A DNA stretch of 64,000 nucleotides from Saccharopolyspora gloriosae. GTDB lineage: Bacteria > Actinomycetota > Actinomycetes > Mycobacteriales > Pseudonocardiaceae. Shown here one piece after another: positions 36,115-45,121 of the stretch. The translations under genes and the position numbers were made by a program. Every line of letters begins with the position of its first letter. Position 1 is the first letter of the stretch. The stretch lies in NCBI RefSeq assembly GCF_014203325.1, contig NZ_JACHIV010000001.1, positions 3,225,501 through 3,289,500 of the forward strand, given 5' to 3'. The notes beneath the pieces are model-generated. The model was not told the DNA's origin and made no database searches. It was given only the letters and a program-made list of their open reading frames with translations.

Positions 36115-36645
36115 TCAGTCCAGGTCGCCCGGGCGGATGCGGTAGACGTGCAAGGTGCGGTCGTAGTACTTGGTGGTCTCGCCGACCCATTCCATGCCCA
36201 GCCGCTGCGCCGTGCGGTGGGCGCGGTCGTTGAGCGGGTCGACGACCGCGAACAGCTCCACGGCTTCGTGCGCGAACGCCCAGCGGATCAGTTCCCGCGT
36301 CGCTTCCTTCGCGTAGCCCTGGCCCCACGAGTTGGGGCGCAGGTGCCAGGCGACCTCCACGTCTACGAGGTGCGGCGGCAACAACCGCAGTTCGGCGCCG
36401 CCGATGACCTCGCCGCTCTCGCGGTGTTCGAAGGCCCACCGGCCCAGCGGCGGCGGCAGCTCGCGCTGCTCCTCGATCCACTGGGACAGCACCCGGCGCA
36501 TCGCGGCGAGGTCGGCGACGCGCGGCATCGAGGGCACCAGCCAGTCGGTGACCGTGGCGGTGCCGTACACGGCGAACGCGTCGTCGACGTCGTCGGGACC
36601 CCACTCCCGCAGCACGACTCGCTCGGTGACCGGCATCGGGACCAT
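36115..36645 (-). CDS. GNAT acetyltransferase, RimJ/RimL-like
   Basis: A 176-aa GNAT protein. TERVVLREWGPDDVDD at the start, GGAELRLLPPHLVDVEVAWHL in the beta4 region, the acetyl-CoA loop NSWGQGYAKEATRELI, and LNDRAHRTAQRLGMEWVG. This is the layout of ribosomal-protein-alanine acetyltransferase-like enzymes, most of which act on unknown small molecules or peptides. No neighbour suggests the substrate; the flanking genes are an epoxide hydrolase-like gene and a GH26 gene. Confidence 0.75.
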   Translation of the reverse strand: MVPMPVTERVVLREWGPDDVDDAFAVYGTATVTDWLVPSMPRVADLAAMRRVLSQWIEEQRELPPPLGRWAFEHRESGEVIGGAELRLLPPHLVDVEVAWHLRPNSWGQGYAKEATRELIRWAFAHEAVELFAVVDPLNDRAHRTAQRLGMEWVGETTKYYDRTLHVYRIRPGDLD

Positions 36646-36883
36646 GGGGAAACGTTAGCCGCCGCCGGAGCCGGTGGCAGATTGGATGTTCCGGCGCCGA
36701 CGGGTGGGTGCGCCTCCCCGTCGCCCCACGCGTCCCGGTGGTGCGCACCGACCGGATTGCGCCGCACGGCCCAGGCGAGCCGGGCGTGCCCGGCGAGTAT
36801 GCGACAGCTTCGCCGCGATCGTTGACCGCTGATCGAGCGCGCGTCGAGACTTCCCGGCGGATGCCGATCACCCTGGAGGGCCG

Positions 36884-37861
36884 ATGCGCCGTCGCCGTTC
36901 CGTTCCGCTGCTGGCCGTCGCGGCCGTGCTGCTCGCGACCGCCGGCCCGGCGACCGCGGCGCCCCCGGCCGCGACGGGGACCCTCGACTACCTGCGGGCG
37001 GTGTCCGGCACGAACACCATCAGCGGGCAGCACAACAAGGAACCGCTGTCGAACCCGACGCACTGGACCCAGCAGGTCCACGACATCACCGGGGACTACC
37101 CGGGGCTGTGGGGCGGGGACCTGCTGTTCTCCGAGGCCGACGTGCGCGACCGGCAGAACCTGGTCGACGAGGCGATCAACCAGTGGAACAACGGCGCGCT
37201 GGTCAGCCTCACCTGGCACGTGTGCCCGCCGACCCAGGGTTCGTCGTGCACGTGGGACGACGGGGTGCGGGCCGAGCTCTCCGACGAGCAGTGGCAGGAG
37301 CTCATCACCGACGGCACCCCGCTCAACGAGGCGTGGAAGGCCCGGCTGGACGAAGCGGTGCCGTACCTGCGCCAGCTGCAGGACGCCGGGGTGCAGGTCC
37401 TGTGGCGCCCGCTGCACGAGATCAACGACGGCTGGTCCTGGTGGGGCGGACGTCCCGGCCCCGACGGCAGCGCCGCGCTGTACCGGATCACCCACGAGCA
37501 CCTGACCGGCCAGGGGCTGACGAGCCTCGTGTGGAACTGGAACGTGAAGGACTCCGACATCAGCGACCTGGGCGCGTACCTGCCCGCGGACGAGCAGGTG
37601 GACGTGGCCTCGATCGACATCTGGGAAAAGGCCGCCCCCACCGACGCCGACTACCAGGCCATGCTCGCGGTGGCGGGCGACCGGCCGATCGCGCTCGGCG
37701 AGGTCGGCACCGCCCCGACGCCGGAGCTGCTCGACGCCCAGCCGGGGTGGACGTACTTCATGCTGTGGGCGGAGTACCTCGACGATCACGACCCGGCGGA
37801 GCTCCAGCGCACCTATTGGGACGACCGGGTCCTCGTGCTCGACGAGATGAGCCGCGGCTGA
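36884..37861 (+). CDS. Secreted glycoside hydrolase family 26 (beta-mannanase-like)
   Basis: A 325-aa exported protein: Arg-rich signal peptide cleaved near ATA/APP (about residue 26), then a GH26 TIM barrel. GQHN near the start and WRPLHEINDGWSWWG contain the acid/base Glu (about 179); IALGEVG contains the nucleophile Glu (about 273). Trp-rich subsites (WNWN, IDIW) fit an endo-mannanase or related endo-glycanase. ATG at 36884 is preceded by GGAGGG. Together with the GH2 and epimerase genes it forms a loose polysaccharide-use region, although there is no transporter. Confidence 0.85.
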   Translation: MRRRRSVPLLAVAAVLLATAGPATAAPPAATGTLDYLRAVSGTNTISGQHNKEPLSNPTHWTQQVHDITGDYPGLWGGDLLFSEADVRDRQNLVDEAINQWNNGALVSLTWHVCPPTQGSSCTWDDGVRAELSDEQWQELITDGTPLNEAWKARLDEAVPYLRQLQDAGVQVLWRPLHEINDGWSWWGGRPGPDGSAALYRITHEHLTGQGLTSLVWNWNVKDSDISDLGAYLPADEQVDVASIDIWEKAAPTDADYQAMLAVAGDRPIALGEVGTAPTPELLDAQPGWTYFMLWAEYLDDHDPAELQRTYWDDRVLVLDEMSRG

Positions 37862-37910
37862 CGTCGAAAAGGATTTCCGCCGCCGTCACCTGGCGTGGCA
37901 GGGTCGAGCG

Positions 37911-38438
37911 GTGCCCACTTCGCGCCCGGAGCTGCTGCGCTGGCAGTTCGACATGACCTGGTCGCTGTTCGAGTACCACTTGGAGCGGCTGGAGGAAGCC
38001 GACTTCCGGTGGGAGCCCGCGGAGCTCTGCTGGACGCTGCGCCCGGACGCCGGAGGCGGCTGGACGCCGGATTTCGCCGAGGTCGAGCCCGATCCCGTTC
38101 CGGTCCCGACGATCGCCTGGGTCGCCTGGCACATCGGCTGGTGGTGGGGAACGACCCTCGACCACCTGCGCGGCAGGCCGCCGCGCGACCGCGCGGACAT
38201 CACCTGGCCCGGCGACGGCGACCTGGCGGTCGGCTGGTTGCGCGACCTGCGCGCCGAGTGGCTGGTCGTGCTGGACGAGCTCACCGACCGGCGGCTCGAC
38301 GACCCCGCCCCGTTCCCCTGGCGGGACGATCCGGCGATGACCGTGGCCCACACGGTCGCCTGGGTGAACGCCGAGCTGATGAAGAACGTCGCGGAGATCG
38401 GCCACCTGCGCATGCTGCGCGCCGCGGGTTCGCCGTGA
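37911..38438 (+). CDS. DinB-family protein
   Basis: A 175-aa four-helix-bundle protein of the DinB/YfiT-like superfamily. It has RWQFDMTWSLFEYHLERL, an internal WVAWHIGWWWGTTLDHL and VAHTVAWVNAELMKNVAEIGHL. Histidines in the second and last blocks match the usual metal triad positions. Members include mycothiol- or bacillithiol-dependent transferases; the function here is unknown. GTG start; ends one base before the paaE stop on the other strand, so the two genes converge with no gap. Confidence 0.72.
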   Translation: MPTSRPELLRWQFDMTWSLFEYHLERLEEADFRWEPAELCWTLRPDAGGGWTPDFAEVEPDPVPVPTIAWVAWHIGWWWGTTLDHLRGRPPRDRADITWPGDGDLAVGWLRDLRAEWLVVLDELTDRRLDDPAPFPWRDDPAMTVAHTVAWVNAELMKNVAEIGHLRMLRAAGSP

Positions 38439-39521
38439 TCAGGTGTCGTAGTCGACGGTGACCTCGTCGGTGACGGGCAGGGATTGGCAGGTGAGCACGA
38501 ATCCCGCGTCCACTTCGGACTGTTCGAGGGCGAAGTTGCGGCGCATCGCGACCGCACCGGAGGTGACCTGGGCGCGGCAGGTGCCGCAGACGCCGCCCTT
38601 GCAGGCGAACGGCAGGTCCGGGCGGGACCGCTGGGCTCCGTCGAGGACCGGGACGTCGCGCGGCAGCGACAGCGTGCTGGTGCGTCCGTCGAGCACCACG
38701 GTCACGTCGCTGCGCGCGCCGGCGGGCGGGGCGTCCTCCGGCCGGATCGGGTTCGGCGGGGGCTCGTCGACGTAGAACAGCTCCTGGTGCACCTGCTCGC
38801 GGGCGACGCCGAGCCCGGTGAGCACGTCTTGCGCGGCGGTGACCATGCCGTACGGGCCGCACAGCCACCAGTGCGCGTCCTCGTCCACCGGGATCAGCGC
38901 GTCCAGCAGCGCCGCCAGCTTCGCCGCGTCGAGGCGACCGGACAGCAGCTCCGATTCGCGCGGTTCGCGGGAGAGCACGTGCACCAGGTCCAGCCGGGCC
39001 GGGTAGCGGTCCTTGAGGTCGGCGAGCTCGTCGGCGAACATCACCGTGTCGCTGCGCCGGTTGCCGTACACCAAGGTCACGTCCGCGCCGCTGTCCCGCA
39101 GCAGGCTCGCCGCGATCGAGAGCACCGGTGTGATGCCGGAACCCGCCGCGATCAGCACGTGCCTGCCGGTGGCGTCCAGGTCGGGGGTGAACGATCCGGA
39201 CGGCGGCGCCACGTCGATCAGGTCGCCGGGGCGCACCTCCTCCACCAGCCACGCGGAGAACAGCCCGTCCGGAACCAGCCGCACCCCGATGCGGGGGCGC
39301 TCCCCCACCGGCGCGCAGATCGAATAGGAGCGGCGGTGCTCGCCGTCGGTTCCGGCGCGGCGCAGCGTAAGCGACTGCCCCGGGCGGAACGCGAACTCGG
39401 CGGCGAGCTCGTCCGGCACGTCGAAGGTGACGGCGACGGCGTCGTCGCACAGCCGGTCCACCGCGGCCACCCGCAACGGGTGGAAACCGGTGCCGCGGCG
39501 CGAAGTCACCGGCCCGTCCAT
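38439..39521 (-). CDS. paaE: Phenylacetyl-CoA epoxidase reductase subunit PaaE
   Basis: A 360-aa flavin/iron-sulfur reductase. FAD-binding RRSYSIC (63-69), NAD-binding GSGITP (127-132) and CGPYGM (about 221), and a C-terminal plant-type [2Fe-2S] ferredoxin domain with Cys at about 307, 312, 315 and 345. It passes electrons from NAD(P)H to the PaaAC diiron oxygenase. I chose ATG at 39521; a GTG at 39533, immediately after the GAGG of the paaD stop region, would add four residues. Last gene of the paaABCDE operon. Confidence 0.92.
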   Translation of the reverse strand: MDGPVTSRRGTGFHPLRVAAVDRLCDDAVAVTFDVPDELAAEFAFRPGQSLTLRRAGTDGEHRRSYSICAPVGERPRIGVRLVPDGLFSAWLVEEVRPGDLIDVAPPSGSFTPDLDATGRHVLIAAGSGITPVLSIAASLLRDSGADVTLVYGNRRSDTVMFADELADLKDRYPARLDLVHVLSREPRESELLSGRLDAAKLAALLDALIPVDEDAHWWLCGPYGMVTAAQDVLTGLGVAREQVHQELFYVDEPPPNPIRPEDAPPAGARSDVTVVLDGRTSTLSLPRDVPVLDGAQRSRPDLPFACKGGVCGTCRAQVTSGAVAMRRNFALEQSEVDAGFVLTCQSLPVTDEVTVDYDT

Positions 39522-39535
39522 CGTGGAAGTCACCC

Positions 39536-40042
39536 TCAGATCTCCTTGACGTGTTCGAAGGGTTCGGCGCAGTCGGTGCAGCGCCGCAGCGCCTTGCAGG
39601 CGGTGGCGCTGAACCGCGACAGCTCCTCGGTGCGCGGCGAACCGCAGCGGGGGCAGCGAACCTGAGCCCGCGGCGGCTCCAGCCGCAGCGGCACCGGGCC
39701 GCCGCGCGCCGGTGCGGTGCCCGGTGGGGCGATGCCGTGCTCGGCGAGCCTGTGCCGCCCGCGCGGGCTGATCCAGTCGGTGGTCCACGGCGGGTCCAGC
39801 GCGGTGCGGACCCGCACCCGCTCGAAACCTCCGGCGGTGAGGCCGCGGTGCACGTCGGCGCGCATCTCCGCCATCGCCGGGCATCCCGAGTACGTCGGGG
39901 TGAGCGTCACGACGACGGTGCCGTCGCCGGTGAGCTCGACGCCGCGCAGCACGCCCAGGTCGGCGAGGGTGAGCATCGGCAGCTCGGGGTCGGTCACCGC
40001 CTCGGCGATCTCCCGGGCGCGGGGCAGTCCGGTCGCGGTCAT
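39536..40042 (-). CDS. paaD: PaaD, iron-sulfur maturation protein of the phenylacetyl-CoA epoxidase
   Basis: A 168-aa protein with an N-terminal MIP18/DUF59 domain (DPELPMLTLADLG, TPTYSGCPAM with Cys54) and a C-terminal zinc-ribbon-like part. That part has Cys at 130, 133, 155 and 158 (CPRCG, CTDC), plus Cys149. PaaD is needed for an active epoxidase complex and is thought to help assemble its Fe-S or metal centres. ATG overlaps the paaC stop (TGATG), with GGAGGGG 8 nt upstream. Confidence 0.92.
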   Translation of the reverse strand: MTATGLPRAREIAEAVTDPELPMLTLADLGVLRGVELTGDGTVVVTLTPTYSGCPAMAEMRADVHRGLTAGGFERVRVRTALDPPWTTDWISPRGRHRLAEHGIAPPGTAPARGGPVPLRLEPPRAQVRCPRCGSPRTEELSRFSATACKALRRCTDCAEPFEHVKEI

Positions 40043-40914
40043 CACCACGTCCCCTCCGGGTGCGCGCGGGCGACGCCCTGGAGTTCCGCGAGCAGCGGGG
40101 CCAGGTGGGCGGTGTGCTCGCCGACGCGCCCGGACACCTCGGTGGCGGGTGCGATCGGCGGGGCGTCCACGGTGGCCGCGGAGCACACCTGCTCCAGCAC
40201 GGCCGTCACCTCGTCCAGCGCCGCGGCGGGATCCGCGCCGACGCCCTGCGCGGTCGCGGCGCGTTCGACGTCGCCGACCGCGAACAGTTCCGCCAAGAAG
40301 GGCCGGACCTCGTCGAACCCGGCCCGCATCCGGCGGTGCGATTCGGCGGTGCCGTCGCCGAGCCGCACCACCCACTGCGCCGCGTAGTCGCGGTGGTAGG
40401 CGAGTTCCTTGGCGCCCTTCGCCGCGATCGCGGCCAGCACCGGGTCCTCCGACGACGTCAGCCGGGTGAACAGGGCGAGCCGCCAGCTCGACAGGACCAG
40501 CAGCCTCGCCACCGTCTCCGCGAAGTCGCCGTGCGGCTGCTCGACCAGCCGCACGTTGCGGAACTCGTGGGCGTCGCGGAAGTACGCCAGCTCGTCCTCG
40601 TCGCGCACCGCCTCGCCCGTGCGCCCGGCGCGCGCCAGCAGCAGCCGCGCCTGGCCGAGCAGGTCGAGCGCGATGTTCGCCAGCGCCACCTCGTCCTCCA
40701 GCTCCGGCGCGCGGGTCACCCACTCGGCGAGGCGCTGCGACGCGATCAGCGCGTCGTCGGCCAGCGCCAGGCAGTACCCGGACAGCACGGCCGCGTCGAC
40801 GCCCGGTGGCAGTGCGGTGTCCACCCCGGCCAGCGGATCGTCGAAACCGGTGCCGAACGCCCACCGCGCGTCGTTCTGCTCGGTGAGCGCCTCGTAGGCG
40901 TTGTCGAAGGACAT
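40042..40914 (-). CDS. paaC: Phenylacetyl-CoA epoxidase subunit PaaC
   Basis: A 290-aa ferritin-like structural partner of PaaA. LEDEVALANIALDLLGQARLL, DELAYFRDAHEFRNVRLVEQP and KGAKELAYHRDYAAQWVVRLGDG are the conserved helices. The subunit lacks an active diiron site but is essential to the PaaAC core. Length close to E. coli PaaC (248) plus a small N- and C-terminal extension. Separated from paaB by 7 bp and overlapping paaD. Confidence 0.93.
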   Translation of the reverse strand: MSFDNAYEALTEQNDARWAFGTGFDDPLAGVDTALPPGVDAAVLSGYCLALADDALIASQRLAEWVTRAPELEDEVALANIALDLLGQARLLLARAGRTGEAVRDEDELAYFRDAHEFRNVRLVEQPHGDFAETVARLLVLSSWRLALFTRLTSSEDPVLAAIAAKGAKELAYHRDYAAQWVVRLGDGTAESHRRMRAGFDEVRPFLAELFAVGDVERAATAQGVGADPAAALDEVTAVLEQVCSAATVDAPPIAPATEVSGRVGEHTAHLAPLLAELQGVARAHPEGTW

Positions 40915-40921
40915 GGCGGCC

Positions 40922-41221
40922 TCACATGTGCGGGACGTCGTCGGGGATGTCGTAGAACGTGGGGTGCCGGTAGACCTTGTCGCCGCTGGGCGCGAAGAAC
41001 GGGTCCTTCTCGTCCGGGCTCGACGCGGTGATCGCGGCGGCCGGCACCACCCAGATGCTCACGCCCTCGTTGCGGCGGGTGTAGAGGTTCCTGGCGTTGT
41101 GCAACGCCATCTGCTCGTCCGCGGCGTGCAGCGAACCGACGTGCACGTGGTTGAGGCCGCGCTTGCCGCGCACGAAGACCTCGTACAGCGGCCAGTTCGA
41201 CCGCTCCTGCTGCTCGCTCAT
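40922..41221 (-). CDS. paaB: Phenylacetyl-CoA epoxidase subunit PaaB
   Basis: A 99-aa subunit ([37 protein letters not shown]), which bridges the PaaAC heterodimers. The size matches E. coli PaaB (95 aa). ATG overlaps the paaA stop (ATGA), with a GGAGG-type site inside the paaA end. Confidence 0.93.
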   Translation of the reverse strand: MSEQQERSNWPLYEVFVRGKRGLNHVHVGSLHAADEQMALHNARNLYTRRNEGVSIWVVPAAAITASSPDEKDPFFAPSGDKVYRHPTFYDIPDDVPHM

Positions 41222-42177
41222 GCCGTCGCCTCCTGCCGTGCGGCCCGCTTCGCGGCGTGCGCCGCGGCGGCCTCCCGCACCCATTCGCCCTGTTCGTGGG
41301 CGGTCCTGCGGCGTTCCACGCGTTCCGCGTTGCACGCGCCGTCACCGCTGATGACGCGCTTGAGCTCCGCCCAGTCCGGCTCGCCGAAGTCGTGCGCGCC
41401 GCGGTCGGCGTTCCAGCGCAATTCCGGGTCGGGCAGCGAGACGCCGAGCGCGTCGGCCTGCGGCACCGTCATGTCCACGAACTTCTGGCGCAGTTCGTCG
41501 TTGGTGTGGCGCTTGACCTTCCAGGCCATCGACTGCCGCGTGTTCGGCGAGTCCCCGTCGGGCGGGCCGAACATCATCAGCGACGGCCACCACCAGCGGT
41601 CCACCGCGTCGCGCACCATGTCCCGCTGCGCCTCGGTGCCGCGCATCATCGTCAGCAGCAGTTCGTAGCCCTGCCGCTGATGGAACGACTCCTCCTTGCA
41701 GATTCGCACCATGGCCCGCGCGTAGGGCCCGTAGGAGCTGCGGCACAGCGGTACCTGGTTGCAGATCGCGGCGCCGTCGACGAGCCAGCCGATGACGCCG
41801 ATGTCGGCGAAGTTCAGCGTCGGGTAGTTGAAGATCGACGAGTACTTCTGCCGCCCCGAGATCAGCTTCGCGGTGAGGTCGGCGCGGTCGGCGCCCAGCG
41901 TCTCCGCCGCCGAGTACAGGTAGAGCCCGTGGCCCGCTTCGTCCTGCACCTTCGCCAGCAGGATCGCCTTGCGCCGCAACGAGGGCGCCCGCGCGATCCA
42001 GGCGCCTTCGGGCTGCATCCCGATGATCTCGGAGTGGGCGTGCTGGGCGACCTGGCGCACCAGGGTCTTGCGGTAGCCCTCGGGCATCCAGTCCCGCGGC
42101 TCGATCCGCTGATCCCGCTCGATCGTCTCCTCGAAGACCCGCTCCGGCGTCGTCACCTCCGCCGCGCTGCTCGCCAC
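41218..42177 (-). CDS. paaA: Phenylacetyl-CoA epoxidase catalytic subunit PaaA
   Basis: A 319-aa diiron oxygenase subunit. It contains the helix pairs with metal ligands ([32 protein letters not shown] and [17 protein letters not shown]). It adds one oxygen atom across the aromatic ring of phenylacetyl-CoA to give the 1,2-epoxide. An upstream GTG (42240) would put a PaaR-type operator (42206-42223) inside the coding region; the GTG at 42177 has GGAGG 8 nt before it and gives a length near E. coli PaaA (309), so I prefer it. First gene of the operon paaABCDE. Confidence 0.93.
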   Translation of the reverse strand: MASSAAEVTTPERVFEETIERDQRIEPRDWMPEGYRKTLVRQVAQHAHSEIIGMQPEGAWIARAPSLRRKAILLAKVQDEAGHGLYLYSAAETLGADRADLTAKLISGRQKYSSIFNYPTLNFADIGVIGWLVDGAAICNQVPLCRSSYGPYARAMVRICKEESFHQRQGYELLLTMMRGTEAQRDMVRDAVDRWWWPSLMMFGPPDGDSPNTRQSMAWKVKRHTNDELRQKFVDMTVPQADALGVSLPDPELRWNADRGAHDFGEPDWAELKRVISGDGACNAERVERRRTAHEQGEWVREAAAAHAAKRAARQEATA

Positions 42178-42205
42178 GTGCGCCACCTCCACCTCTCCAC
42201 TCCGA

Positions 42206-42223
42206 ACCGACCATTCGGTCAGT
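42206..42223. promoter_or_regulatory. PaaR-type operator in front of paaA
   Basis: ACCGACCATTCGGTCAGT, two 7-bp half-sites (ACCGACC and GGTCAGT) around 4 bp. It matches the box at 44647-44664 in 16 of 18 positions. Located 29 bp upstream of the paaA start. Confidence 0.75.
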
Positions 42224-42312
42224 AAATTTTCCCGCGCCACCCCCCGAAAAGCAAGGCACCCGCCCCGCCTCTCCGAGAGCGGCCCTAGACCGCATCTCTC
42301 GTCTTTGTCTTG

Positions 42313-42472
42313 TCAGCGGCGAAGCCGCTGAGCAGCGACCACGCACGCAGATCGACCACCCGCGGGTTCTCAGGTGTCTTCTCGCGAGGACAGCTTTTTC
42401 CCTCGTGGCGGAGCCACTCGGGAAAAAGATCCCGCAGCGAGAAGACACCTGAGAACCCGCCACCCGCCCCCA
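42313..42472. repeat. Structured intergenic repeat, copy 4
   Basis: 5' hairpin TCAGCGGCGAAGCCGCTGA (42313-42331). Main hairpin: outer stem 42362-42385 with 42437-42460, perfect over 24 bp, the longest of the four. Invariant loop GAGGACAG (42386-42393) and ATCCCGCA (42429-42436). Inner stem 42394-42402 with 42420-42428, apical GTGGC-GGA-GCCAC (42405-42417). It separates paaZ from paaA on the same strand. Confidence 0.85.
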
Positions 42473-42494
42473 TCGCAACGGAAGCAGCAGCCAC

Positions 42495-44543
42495 TCACCT
42501 CGTCTGCTTGGCGACCAAGGTGAGGACGTCGTACTTGGCTACTGAGGCTCCGTCCTGGTTCGTGACGTCGGCGTCCCAGCGGACCTCGCCGTAGTCGGCG
42601 TTCTGCCGCGGGGTGATCTGCTTCGCCGTCAGCGTCACCGTGATCTCGTCGCCGGGGTAGGTGGGCGTGAGGAACCGCAGGTTCTCCAGCCCGTAGTTCG
42701 CCAGCACCGGCCCCGGTTCGGGCGAGACGAACAGCCCGGCCGCCAACGACACCACCAGGTAGCCGTGCGCGACCTTGCCCCCGAAGAACGGGTTGGCGCG
42801 GGCCGCTTCCTCGTCGGTGTGCGCGTAGAAGGTGTCGCCGGTGAACTCGGCGAAGTGCGCCACGTCCTGTTCGGTCACGGTGCGCGGGCCCGCCACCACG
42901 GCGTCGCCGGGGCGCAGCTGTTCCAGGTGCTTGCGGAACGGGTGCTCGTCGGTGCGGGTGCGTTCGCTGCCGGGCACCCATTGGCCGGTGATGGCGGTGA
43001 GGGTCTGCGGGTCGCCTTGCACCGCGGTGCGTTGCATGTGGTGCAGCACGCTGCGGATGCCGCCGAGCTCTTCGCCGCCGCCCGCGCGGCCGGGGCCGCC
43101 GTGGACCAGTTGCGGCAGCGGCGAGCCGTGCCCGGTGGATTCGGCGGCGTCGTGCCGGTTGAGCACGAGCAGCCGCCCGTGCCGGGAGGCGGCGCCGAGC
43201 ACCACGTCGCGGGCGAATTCGGCGTCGGCGGTCACGACCGAGCCGACGAGGCTGCCCTTGCCGAGGCGGGCGAGGTGCACGGCGTGCTCGGTGTCGTCGT
43301 AGGGCAGCAGGGTGCTGACCGGGCCGAACGCCTCCACTTCGTGCGGCTGGGGCTGTTCGGGGTCGTCGCAGCGCAGCAGGATCGGAGCCAGGAACGCGCC
43401 GCGTTCGGCGTCGGCGCCGACCGGTTCCACCGAGTCCGGGTCGCCGTGCACGACGCGCGCGACCTCCAGCAGCGATTTCAGCGACCGCCGCACTTCTTCC
43501 CGCTGGTCCAGGCCCGCCAGCGCGCCCATCCGCACGCCTTCGGCGCCAGGCGCCCCCACGGTGATCTCCGCCAGCTTCGCCGAGACCGCCGCGGCCACCT
43601 CGTCGATGCGCGAGGCGGGCACCAGCGCCCGGCGGATGGCGGTGCACTTCTGGCCCGCCTTCACGGTCATCTCGGTGACGAGCTGGTCGACGAACAGGTC
43701 GAACTCGGGAGTGCCCGGCCGCGCGTCGGGGCCGAGGATCGAGCAGTTCAGCGAGTCCGCTTCGGCGTTGAACCGCACCGAGTTCGCCACCACCGCCGGG
43801 TGCGCGCGCAGCCGCTGCGCGGTGGCGGCCGAGCCGGTGAACGACACCAGGTCCTGGTCGGTGACGTGGTCGAGCAGGTCGCCAGCGCCGCCGCAGACCA
43901 GTTGCACGGACCCGTCCGGCAGCAGCCCGGATTCGACGATGAGCTCGACCAGCCGGTGGGTCAGGTACGCGGTGCGGCTGCCCGGTTTGATCAGGCTCGG
44001 CACCCCGGCGAGGAAGGCGGGCGCGAACTTCTCCAGCGGACCCCACACGGGGAAGTTGAACGCGTTGATCTGCACCGCGACGCCCTGCAGCGGGGTGCAC
44101 AGGTGCTGGGCGACGAACGTCCCGCCCTTGCCCAGCGGCTCCACGGCGCCGTCGAGGTAGGCGGTGCCGTCGGGCAGTTCGCGGCGGCCCTTGCTGGAGT
44201 AGGTGAACAGCACCCCGATGCCGCCGTCGACGTCGAACTTCGAGTCGCCGCGCGTCGCACCGGTGCGCGCGGACAGCGCGTAGAGCTCCTCGCGGTGCTC
44301 CCGCAGGTACGACGCGAGCGATTTGAGCAGCGCCGCCCGCTGGTGGAAGGTCAGCGCCCGCAGCGCGGCTCCGCCGACGCGGCGGCCGTGGTCGAGCGCG
44401 GCGCCCATGTCGATGCCCGCCGAGGAGATCCGCGCGACCGGTTCCCCCGTGACCGCGTCCGGCAGCACCACTCCCTCGTCGGCCGGGGACTGCCATCGTC
44501 CTTGCACGAAACTGGGCAGAACCTGCACTGGCGCGCTGCTCAT
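42495..44543 (-). CDS. paaZ: PaaZ: oxepin-CoA hydrolase / 3-oxo-5,6-dehydrosuberyl-CoA semialdehyde dehydrogenase
   Basis: A 682-aa bifunctional ring-opening enzyme. Residues ~1-520 are an aldehyde dehydrogenase (INAFNFPVWGPLEKFAPA, SFTGSAATAQ, FNAEADSLNC with Glu, VKAGQKCTAIRR with Cys). Residues ~540-682 are a MaoC-like R-specific hydratase domain (FTGDTFYAHTDEEAARANPF, GKVAHGYLVVSLAAGLF with the Asp/His pair). The hydratase opens oxepin-CoA and the dehydrogenase oxidises the resulting aldehyde. Length equals E. coli PaaZ (681). Divergent from paaI across a PaaR-type operator. Confidence 0.94.
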   Translation of the reverse strand: MSSAPVQVLPSFVQGRWQSPADEGVVLPDAVTGEPVARISSAGIDMGAALDHGRRVGGAALRALTFHQRAALLKSLASYLREHREELYALSARTGATRGDSKFDVDGGIGVLFTYSSKGRRELPDGTAYLDGAVEPLGKGGTFVAQHLCTPLQGVAVQINAFNFPVWGPLEKFAPAFLAGVPSLIKPGSRTAYLTHRLVELIVESGLLPDGSVQLVCGGAGDLLDHVTDQDLVSFTGSAATAQRLRAHPAVVANSVRFNAEADSLNCSILGPDARPGTPEFDLFVDQLVTEMTVKAGQKCTAIRRALVPASRIDEVAAAVSAKLAEITVGAPGAEGVRMGALAGLDQREEVRRSLKSLLEVARVVHGDPDSVEPVGADAERGAFLAPILLRCDDPEQPQPHEVEAFGPVSTLLPYDDTEHAVHLARLGKGSLVGSVVTADAEFARDVVLGAASRHGRLLVLNRHDAAESTGHGSPLPQLVHGGPGRAGGGEELGGIRSVLHHMQRTAVQGDPQTLTAITGQWVPGSERTRTDEHPFRKHLEQLRPGDAVVAGPRTVTEQDVAHFAEFTGDTFYAHTDEEAARANPFFGGKVAHGYLVVSLAAGLFVSPEPGPVLANYGLENLRFLTPTYPGDEITVTLTAKQITPRQNADYGEVRWDADVTNQDGASVAKYDVLTLVAKQTR

Positions 44544-44646
44544 GGGCGGGCCGACCTCCTGGTGGCCGGCTGCGCCGCCGACCGGATGGGAACGGGATCG
44601 CGGCGGGTTGACATCGTGACCGCCGCCACCAACACTGCAATTAATA

Positions 44647-44664
44647 ACCGACTGTTCGGTCAGT
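44647..44664. promoter_or_regulatory. PaaR-type operator between paaZ and paaI
   Basis: ACCGACTGTTCGGTCAGT, the partner of the box upstream of paaA. It lies 104 bp from the paaZ start and 8 bp from the paaI start, so a bound repressor could block both divergent promoters. Confidence 0.75.
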
Positions 44665-44671
44665 ACGCAAG

Positions 44672-45121
44672 GTGGTGGAGCCGTTGAGCACGGCGGAAGA
44701 CGTGGCCGGACCGGCGCGAGCGATGTTCGACGAGGACGACGCGTCCCGCGCTCTCGGCATCGAACTGCGCACGGCGGCCGACGGGCGGGCCACCGCCCGC
44801 ATGACCGTCACCCCGGCGATGGTCAACGGCCACGGCATCGCGCACGGCGGCTACGTGTTCCTGCTCGCCGACACCGCGTTCGCCTGCGCCTGCAACAGCC
44901 ACGGCCCGGTGACCGTCGCGGCGAGCGCCGAGATCACCTTCGTCGCGCCCGCCCACGCCGGCGACGACCTGCACGCCGAGGCCGCCGAGCGCACCCGCTT
45001 CGGGCGCAGCGGCATCTACGACATCACCGTGCGCCGCGGCGCGGCGCCGGACGCCCCGGTGATCGCCGAATTCCGCGGCCACAGCAGAACCCTCAACGGT
45101 GGGAAGGACCCGAGGCCATGA
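44672..45121 (+). CDS. paaI: Hydroxyphenylacetyl-CoA thioesterase PaaI
   Basis: A 149-aa hotdog-fold thioesterase with VNGHGIAHGGYVFLLADTAFA (active-site region with Asp) and SAEITFVAPAHAGDDLHAEA. It releases CoA from dead-end hydroxyphenylacetyl-CoA products formed by the pathway. The exact start is unsure: two GTGs (44672, 44675) and a TTG follow closely, with AAGGTGGTGGAG overlapping. Stop overlaps the paaK start (ATGA). Confidence 0.88.
   Translation: MVEPLSTAEDVAGPARAMFDEDDASRALGIELRTAADGRATARMTVTPAMVNGHGIAHGGYVFLLADTAFACACNSHGPVTVAASAEITFVAPAHAGDDLHAEAAERTRFGRSGIYDITVRRGAAPDAPVIAEFRGHSRTLNGGKDPRP

Noticed and set aside
41218-42240. The longer paaA start at 42240
   Set aside because: It would place the PaaR-type operator inside the gene and has no ribosome site, unlike the GTG at 42177.
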